From an uncultured Clostridia bacterium (GTDB lineage Bacteria > Bacillota_I > Bacilli_A > RF39 > UBA660), in the NCBI GenBank assembly GCA_946533175.1, contig CAMNBS010000038.1:1-9604 (forward strand): a DNA stretch of 9,604 bases. The letters run 5' to 3'. Shown here one piece after another: positions 6,712 through 9,604 of the stretch; positions within the stretch are counted from its first letter, which is position 1; each line of letters opens with the position of its first letter. A program made the position numbers and the translations under genes. Under the pieces are notes generated by a model. That model was not told where the DNA came from. It did not search any database and was given only the letters and a program-made list of their open reading frames with translations.

Positions 6712-6740
6712 ATCATACTATATCTCCCTTTTTTTGGCAA
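6712..6740 (-). promoter_or_regulatory. Promoter of the Tad-like pilus operon
   Basis: Minus strand TTGCCA (6740-6735), 17-bp spacer, TATGAT (6717-6712). The expected start near 6705 gives a very short leader. The spacer begins with a homopolymer: TTGCC is followed by seven A. An A8 run lies just upstream of the -35 and may act as an UP-like element. It stands back to back with the lipoprotein promoter. Confidence 0.65.
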
Positions 6741-6771
6741 TATTTTTTTTATCAAATAAACTGTAAATTAA

Positions 6772-6800
6772 TTGTTCCATAAAAGAAAATATGATATTAT
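6772..6800 (+). promoter_or_regulatory. Extended -10 promoter of the lipoprotein gene
   Basis: TTGTTC (6772-6777), 17-bp spacer, TATTAT (6795-6800) preceded by TGA. It drives the plus-strand gene starting at 6820, which has AGAGGTG as ribosome site. Confidence 0.65.
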
Positions 6801-6819
6801 TAAATAGAGGTGTAAAATT

Positions 6820-7218
6820 ATGAAGAAAAAAATATTTGTATTATTGTTGATGACATTCATTACTTTAACTGGTTGTTCATCTAAAAATCTCAAGACAATT
6901 TCATTAGAAGAATTAAACAAAAAAATAGAAGCTAAAGAAACATTTGTTTTGTATACCGCTAGTAAAGATAATGATTTAGAAAAAACAATAACTAAGGTAT
7001 TAGAAGAAAAAGACATTACTGGCTATAAATTAGATACAAGTAATCTTTCTCAAACTGAAGGGGATAATTTAAAAATAACTATTGATTATGCCGATCCATC
7101 AGTTATATTTATTATCAAAGGTATTGATCCAACTAAACTATCTCATATCACTGATGAAAATATAACATCCAGTGAAATAATCGCTAGATTAGAAGATATG
7201 GGCTTTATTACAAAATAA
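6820..7218 (+). CDS. Small lipoprotein with thioredoxin-like pattern, CxxC absent (132 aa)
   Basis: Residues 1-19 form a lipoprotein signal peptide with lipobox LTGC (16-19); Cys19 would be lipidated and anchor the protein outside the membrane. The rest reads like a degenerate thioredoxin fold: ETFVLYTASKD (40-50) at the usual WCxxC strand, KLDTSN (70-75) as the second strand, DPSVIFIIKG (92-101) with Pro93 at the cis-Pro position, and a C-terminal helix SSEIIARLEDMGF. Both redox cysteines are missing (TASK), so disulphide exchange is unlikely; a binding or chaperone role is possible. It is transcribed divergently from the pilus operon and ends in a hairpin terminator. The fold is inferred from the pattern. 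Confidence 0.8.
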   Translation: MKKKIFVLLLMTFITLTGCSSKNLKTISLEELNKKIEAKETFVLYTASKDNDLEKTITKVLEEKDITGYKLDTSNLSQTEGDNLKITIDYADPSVIFIIKGIDPTKLSHITDENITSSEIIARLEDMGFITK

Positions 7219-7244
7219 ACAATTATTTAAATAATTGTTTTTTT
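7219..7244 (+). terminator. Intrinsic terminator of the lipoprotein gene
   Basis: A perfect palindrome ACAATTATTT/AAATAATTGT (7219-7238) begins one base after the stop codon and is followed by a run of T to 7244. The stem is AT-rich, so termination may be partial. It faces the tRNA operon terminator. Confidence 0.75.
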
Positions 7245-7250
7245 ATTGAC

Positions 7251-7281
7251 AAAAAAAAGAAGAACTTATGATTCTTCTTTT
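7251..7281 (-). terminator. Intrinsic terminator of the tRNA operon
   Basis: Minus strand AAAAGAAGAA (7281-7272), 7-nt loop, TTCTTCTTTT (7264-7255), then T to 7251. It lies about 30 bases after tRNA-Phe. A second small hairpin (CTCGA/TCGAG, 7302-7289) lies between them. Confidence 0.75.
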
Positions 7282-7313
7282 ATTTAAGCTCGACGATTCG
7301 AGTTTATTTCTAA

Positions 7314-7389
7314 TGGTGGCTCCTAGTGGAATCGAACCACCGACACAGGGATTTTCAGTCCCTTGCTCTACCGACTGAGCTAAAGAGCC
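7314..7389 (-). tRNA. tRNA-Phe (GAA)
   Basis: Acceptor GGCTCTT/AGGAGCC, loop CTGAAAA with anticodon GAA, T-arm GGTGG-TTCGATT-CCACT, discriminator A and encoded CCA. It is the last of ten tRNAs in the operon, 3 bases after tRNA-Asp. Confidence 0.97.
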
Positions 7390-7392
7390 AAC

Positions 7393-7469
7393 TGGCGGTC
7401 TGTACGGGATTCGGACCCGTGATCTTCTGCGTGACAGGCAGACGTGGTAGGCCACTGCACTAACAGACC
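7393..7469 (-). tRNA. tRNA-Asp (GTC)
   Basis: Acceptor GGTCTGT/ACAGACC, anticodon loop CTGTCAC (GTC), T-arm ACGGG-TTCCGAAT-type with CCCGT, discriminator G and encoded CCA. The D stem GTGC/CCAC has a C-C mismatch at its inner end. Confidence 0.96.
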
Positions 7470-7473
7470 ATCT

Positions 7474-7548
7474 TGGTTGCGGGAGAAGGATTTGAACCTA
7501 CGACCTCTGGGTTATGAGCCCAACGAGCTACCACTGCTCTATCCCGCG
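7474..7548 (-). tRNA. Initiator tRNA-fMet (CAT)
   Basis: Anticodon CAT in loop CTCATAA. The initiator marks are present: an unpaired C1 x A72 end (CGCGGGA/TCCCGCA) and three G-C pairs (GGG/CCC) next to the anticodon loop. Encoded CCA. The T stem GTAGG/CCTTC has a U-U mismatch at 50-64. Confidence 0.96.
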
Positions 7549-7562
7549 ATATTAAACAATAT

Positions 7563-7655
7563 TGGCGGAGGAAAAGGGATTCGAACCCCTGCGCCGCTTT
7601 CACGACCTCTCGGTTTTCAAGACCGATCCCTTCAACCGGACTTGGGTATTCCTCC
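7563..7655 (-). tRNA. tRNA-Ser (TGA)
   Basis: Acceptor GGAGGAA/TTCCTCC, anticodon loop CTTGAAA (TGA), a long variable arm (GAGGTCGTGAAAGCGGCGC region) typical of class II tRNA, discriminator G, encoded CCA; 93 nt. Confidence 0.96.
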
Positions 7656-7662
7656 AATAAAA

Positions 7663-7751
7663 TGGTGCCTAAGGTCGGACTTGAACCGACACGAGGGTTT
7701 ATTCTCGCAGGATTTTAAGTCCTGTGCGTCTACCTATTCCGCCACTCAGGC
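7663..7751 (-). tRNA. tRNA-Leu (TAA)
   Basis: Acceptor GCCTGAG/CTTAGGC, anticodon loop CTTAAAA (TAA), class II variable arm CGAG...CTCG, T-arm GTCGG/CCGAC, discriminator A, encoded CCA. Confidence 0.96.
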
Positions 7752-7765
7752 ATATTTTTTAAAAA

Positions 7766-7841
7766 TGGTGTCCCGTGCGAGATTCGAACTCACGACCCTT
7801 TGATTAAAAGTCAAATGCTCTACCTACTGAGCTAACGGGAC
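7766..7841 (-). tRNA. tRNA-Lys (TTT)
   Basis: Acceptor GTCCCGT/ACGGGAC, anticodon stem-loop TTTGA-CTTTTAA-TCAAA (TTT), T-arm GTGAG/CTCGC, discriminator A, encoded CCA. Confidence 0.97.
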
Positions 7842-7858
7842 ATACTACATAAAAAAGA

Positions 7859-7933
7859 TGGCTGCCTCGGCTAGATTCGAACTAGCGAATGCAAGAGTCA
7901 AAGTCTTGTGCCTTACCGCTTGGCTACGAGGCA
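7859..7933 (-). tRNA. tRNA-Gln (TTG)
   Basis: Acceptor TGCCTCG/CGAGGCA, anticodon stem-loop CAAGA-CTTTGAC-TCTTG (TTG), T-arm GCTAG/CTAGC, discriminator G, encoded CCA. The U1-A72 pair is usual for bacterial Gln tRNAs. Confidence 0.97.
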
Positions 7934-7937
7934 ATCG

Positions 7938-8021
7938 TGGTGGAGAGAGGTGGATTCGAACCACCGAACCCGAAAGAACAGATTTACAGTCTGTCGCGTT
8001 TAGCCACTTCGCTATCTCTCC
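7938..8021 (-). tRNA. tRNA-Tyr (GTA)
   Basis: Acceptor GGAGAGA/TCTCTCC, anticodon stem-loop ACAGA-CTGTAAA-TCTGT (GTA), class II variable arm around TCTTTCGGGTTC, discriminator A, encoded CCA; 84 nt. Confidence 0.97.
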
Positions 8022-8024
8022 AAA

Positions 8025-8100
8025 TGGTGCCGAAAACAGGAATCGAACCCGTAACCTATTGATTACAAATCAATTGCTCTACCAATTGAGCTATTTCGGC
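8025..8100 (-). tRNA. tRNA-Thr (TGT)
   Basis: Acceptor GCCGAAA/TTTCGGC, anticodon stem-loop ATTGA-TTTGTAA-TCAAT (TGT), T-arm ACGGG/CCTGT, discriminator A, encoded CCA. Confidence 0.97.
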
Positions 8101-8108
8101 ATAAAAAA

Positions 8109-8185
8109 TGGTGGGCGATATAGGACTCGAACCTATGACCCCTTGCTTGTAAGGCAAGTGCTCTAACCAACTGAGCTAATCGCCC
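8109..8185 (-). tRNA. tRNA-Val (TAC)
   Basis: First tRNA of the operon, about 13 bases after the expected transcription start. Acceptor GGGCGAT/ATCGCCC, anticodon stem-loop CTTGC-CTTACAA-GCAAG (TAC), T-arm ATAGG/CCTAT, discriminator A, encoded CCA. Confidence 0.97.
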
Positions 8186-8204
8186 AAATAACTGGACATT
8201 GATA

Positions 8205-8233
8205 ATAATACCATTATAATCTACCAATGTCAA
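8205..8233 (-). promoter_or_regulatory. Strong promoter of the tRNA operon
   Basis: Minus strand consensus TTGACA (8233-8228), 17-bp spacer, TATTAT (8210-8205) preceded by TGG (extended -10). It is the best promoter in the window, as expected for stable RNA genes. A 7-bp inverted repeat GACATTG/CAATGTC (8195-8201, 8225-8231) brackets the -10. Confidence 0.85.
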
Positions 8234-8249
8234 TAAAAGATTTAAATTT

Positions 8250-8597
8250 TTACATATTTTTTTGTATTCTTTCAGTTATCCAGTTATTTAAATTACTCTT
8301 TAATAATTCAAAACCAGTACCTGTTTCCAAAATTTTAACCTTTTTACGATTAATGCGATAATTTAAATTTTTAATACTTAATTTTACATGAAAGCTCTCA
8401 TCATCACTATCCAATACCCGAACTCGAATTGTTTCGCCAACATTAACGAAATTATTGACGTCTTTAACGTAGGCATCACTAATTTCAGATATATGTATTA
8501 AACCACTATAATATTCATCAAGACTAACAAAAATTCCATAATCGGTTGTTCCAGTAACCAACCCTTCAACAACATCATCTTTATAATACTTTTCCAT
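8250..8597 (-). CDS. S1-domain RNA-binding protein, GSP13/YugI/CvfD type (115 aa)
   Basis: Residues 8-77 form one S1/OB-fold domain: VVEGLVTGTTDYGIFVSL, GLIHISEISD (32-41) with the usual His35, GETIRVRVLDSD and VKLSIKNL. The tail ends GFELLKSNLNNWITERI (95-111), matching the GF-xLK-xxL-xxWI ending of the small GSP13/CvfD proteins of Firmicutes, which bind RNA or ribosomes and act in stress and post-transcriptional control. That functional link comes from relatives; nothing here shows the target. It follows nfo with a stop/Shine-Dalgarno overlap, so it is cotranscribed. No clear terminator separates it from the tRNA promoter 17 bases after its stop. Confidence 0.87.
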   Translation of the reverse strand: MEKYYKDDVVEGLVTGTTDYGIFVSLDEYYSGLIHISEISDAYVKDVNNFVNVGETIRVRVLDSDDESFHVKLSIKNLNYRINRKKVKILETGTGFELLKSNLNNWITERIQKNM

Positions 8598-8601
8598 AAA
8601 A

Positions 8602-8608
8602 CCTCCTA
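8602..8608 (-). promoter_or_regulatory. Shine-Dalgarno overlapping the nfo stop codon (TAGGAGG)
   Basis: The nfo stop TAG (8608-8606) is part of TAGGAGG, with the S1-gene ATG four bases later at 8597. Same arrangement and spacing as at 1756-1750. Confidence 0.8.
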
Positions 8609-9451
8609 ACGGGCATTCTTTCTAATTAATGCAATTTCTTCTTTATAAGGAGCAACATCATTAATATAAGGAGTTTCTAAAATTTTAGTAATGTTATCTA
8701 ATTTTTTATGATAAATAACATTAAGTAAATTCTCTAAACCAATATAGCCCTTACCAATATTTTCATGACGATCACGTCTCGCTCCACAAATATTTTTACT
8801 ATCATTAATGTGAATACATTTTACATATGATAATCCAACAATTTTATCAAAATCATTTAACACCTTATCAAAATCATTTAAATCATATCCAGCATCATGC
8901 ATATGACAAGTATCCATACAAACACCAATAAGCTCTTTTTTTTCAACACCATCAATAATTCTTTTTATTTCTTCAAAATTAGAGCCAACTTCACTACCCT
9001 TACCAGCCATAGTTTCTAATAAAATACAAACCGATTGATTATTTTTCATTATTTCATTTAAGCCATCCACAATATTTTTAATACCATTATCAATTCCACA
9101 ACCAACATGACTTCCTGGATGTAAAACCATTTTAGTAATTCCTAATTTTTCACATCTTTTTACTTCTTCACTTAAGAAATTAACTGCAAATCGATGCTTC
9201 TCTTCAACAGGATTAGCCAAATTAATAATATATGGGGCATGAACAATAACTTTATCCAGTAATATTCCTAACTCTTGCATTTTATCATAAGCTTCTTGGG
9301 TTAATTTATCATCAATAGGATAACGCATTGTATTTTGAGGAGCTCCAGTATAAAACATAAATGTATTAGCATTATAAGACAGTGCCTCTTCTAAGCTTCC
9401 TAATAATTGACTATTTTTATTAAATCCAACATGTGAACCAATATATAACAT
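8606..9451 (-). CDS. nfo: Endonuclease IV (AP endonuclease, family 2; 281 aa)
   Basis: Cytoplasmic base-excision repair enzyme that cuts DNA 5' to abasic sites. The TIM-barrel signatures are all present: GSHVG (5-9), VHAPYIINLA (70-79), LHPGSHVG (110-117), LLETMAGKGSEVG (144-156), CMDTCHMHDAGYD (178-190), IHINDSKN (213-220), DRHENIGKG (227-235) and LETPY (258-262). The expected zinc ligands are H71, H111, E146, D180, H183, H214, D227, H229 and E259, a complete set. Length is normal for the family. The ATG follows AGAGGTGG and a promoter ending close to the start, giving a leader of only about a dozen bases. It forms a two-gene unit with the S1 protein. Confidence 0.97.
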   Translation of the reverse strand: MLYIGSHVGFNKNSQLLGSLEEALSYNANTFMFYTGAPQNTMRYPIDDKLTQEAYDKMQELGILLDKVIVHAPYIINLANPVEEKHRFAVNFLSEEVKRCEKLGITKMVLHPGSHVGCGIDNGIKNIVDGLNEIMKNNQSVCILLETMAGKGSEVGSNFEEIKRIIDGVEKKELIGVCMDTCHMHDAGYDLNDFDKVLNDFDKIVGLSYVKCIHINDSKNICGARRDRHENIGKGYIGLENLLNVIYHKKLDNITKILETPYINDVAPYKEEIALIRKNAR

Positions 9452-9468
9452 AAGTTACCACCTCTTTC

Positions 9469-9497
9469 ATTTTATCAAAAACCAGAAAAAAAGACAA
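9469..9497 (-). promoter_or_regulatory. Promoter of nfo
   Basis: Minus strand TTGTCT (9497-9492), 17-bp spacer, TAAAAT (9474-9469) preceded by TGA (extended -10). The start site would fall near 9463, next to the AGGTGG ribosome site. The spacer contains a long T run. Confidence 0.6.
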
Positions 9498-9498
9498 C

Positions 9499-9526
9499 AA
9501 AAAAAGTGATACATGACATATCACTT
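9499..9526 (-). terminator. Intrinsic terminator of the right-edge gene
   Basis: Minus strand AAGTGATA (9526-9519), 7-nt loop, TATCACTT (9511-9504), then a T run to 9499. It ends the gene whose stop is at 9553 and separates it from nfo. Confidence 0.8.
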
Positions 9527-9552
9527 ATAACTTTAATTATTTATACAAGCTT

Positions 9553-9604
9553 CTATCCATTATTTGTAGTACTTGTATCTAGTTTAACAACATCCGTATT
9601 ATTA
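9553..9604 (-). CDS. 3' end of an unidentified gene (partial, runs off the right edge)
   Basis: An open frame on the minus strand from the right edge gives NNTDVVKLDTSTTNNG and stops at TAG (9555-9553), 27 bases before a terminator in the same direction. The polar Thr/Asn-rich tail suggests a flexible C-terminus, but no function can be given from 16 residues. The terminator is the main support. Confidence 0.45.
   Translation of the reverse strand, partial: NNTDVVKLDTSTTNNG

Noticed and set aside
6768..7016. 82-codon minus-strand open frame
   Set aside because: It is antisense to the lipoprotein gene and crosses its promoter, has no ribosome site, and the plus-strand gene has a signal peptide, promoter and terminator.
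7243..8166. Several open frames on both strands (7243-7455, 7444-7803, 7460-7657, 7858-8166)
   Set aside because: All lie across the tRNA genes. Their peptides are translations of tRNA T-arms (repeated RxRFE/RxRIPYRP-like strings) and have no ribosome sites.
7314..8185. tRNA cluster as an integration (att) site
   Set aside because: No integrase gene and no partial tRNA copy were found inside the window, so there is no sign of an inserted element.
8844..8881. 17-bp direct repeat inside nfo
   Set aside because: It encodes a repeated NDFDK segment between conserved motifs. The spacing between AGYD and the HIND motif is normal for endonuclease IV, so it looks like chance or old drift in an AT-rich gene.
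1..9604. CRISPR array, insertion sequence, phage or toxin-antitoxin genes
   Set aside because: No regularly spaced repeats, transposase motifs, terminal inverted repeats or phage proteins were seen on either strand.

Overview
The window looks like a chromosomal piece of a low-GC, single-membrane bacterium of the Bacilli/Tenericutes kind. The DNA is very AT-rich, Shine-Dalgarno sites are canonical, promoters are sigma-A-like with 17-bp spacers, one protein has a lipobox, and all ten tRNAs carry an encoded CCA. The standard code fits: TGG encodes Trp, and the gene ending at 6155 uses TGA as a stop. No species can be named from the sequence alone.

Positions 1-6740, all on the minus strand, hold a Tad-like (type IVc/Flp) pilus or secretion locus. 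In transcription order (right to left) it contains: a small membrane protein with a pilin-like N-terminus (6688-6155), a CpaB/RcpC-like SAF protein (6140-5394), a CpaF/TadA ATPase (5366-4128), TadB-like and TadC-like inner-membrane proteins with overlapping ends (4114-2433), a 63-residue pilin candidate with its own strong promoter (2344-2153), a TadE-like pseudopilin (2137-1754), a TadZ/CpaE-like protein with a degenerate P-loop and a long Asn-rich linker (1745-492), and a second TadE-like paralogue (460-101). A further minus-strand gene begins at 24 and leaves the window; a 22/23-bp tandem duplication overlaps the -35 of its promoter. No secretin appears, as expected for a cell without an outer membrane, and no prepilin peptidase is visible here.

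From 6772 to 7244 a divergent plus-strand unit encodes a small lipoprotein with a thioredoxin-like pattern but no CxxC, closed by a terminator. It converges on a tRNA operon on the minus strand (8233-7251) with promoter, ten tRNAs in the order Val-Thr-Tyr-Gln-Lys-Leu-Ser-fMet-Asp-Phe, and its own terminator.

Upstream of the tRNAs, also on the minus strand, lies a two-gene unit: endonuclease IV (nfo, DNA repair) followed by a small S1-domain RNA-binding protein of the GSP13/CvfD type. The right edge holds the terminator and the last 16 codons of another minus-strand gene.

The pilus genes plausibly act together: CpaF powers the TadB/TadC platform, which extrudes the 63-residue pilin with TadE-like minor subunits, while the TadZ-like protein would position the machine. 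The tRNA and nfo regions are ordinary housekeeping.
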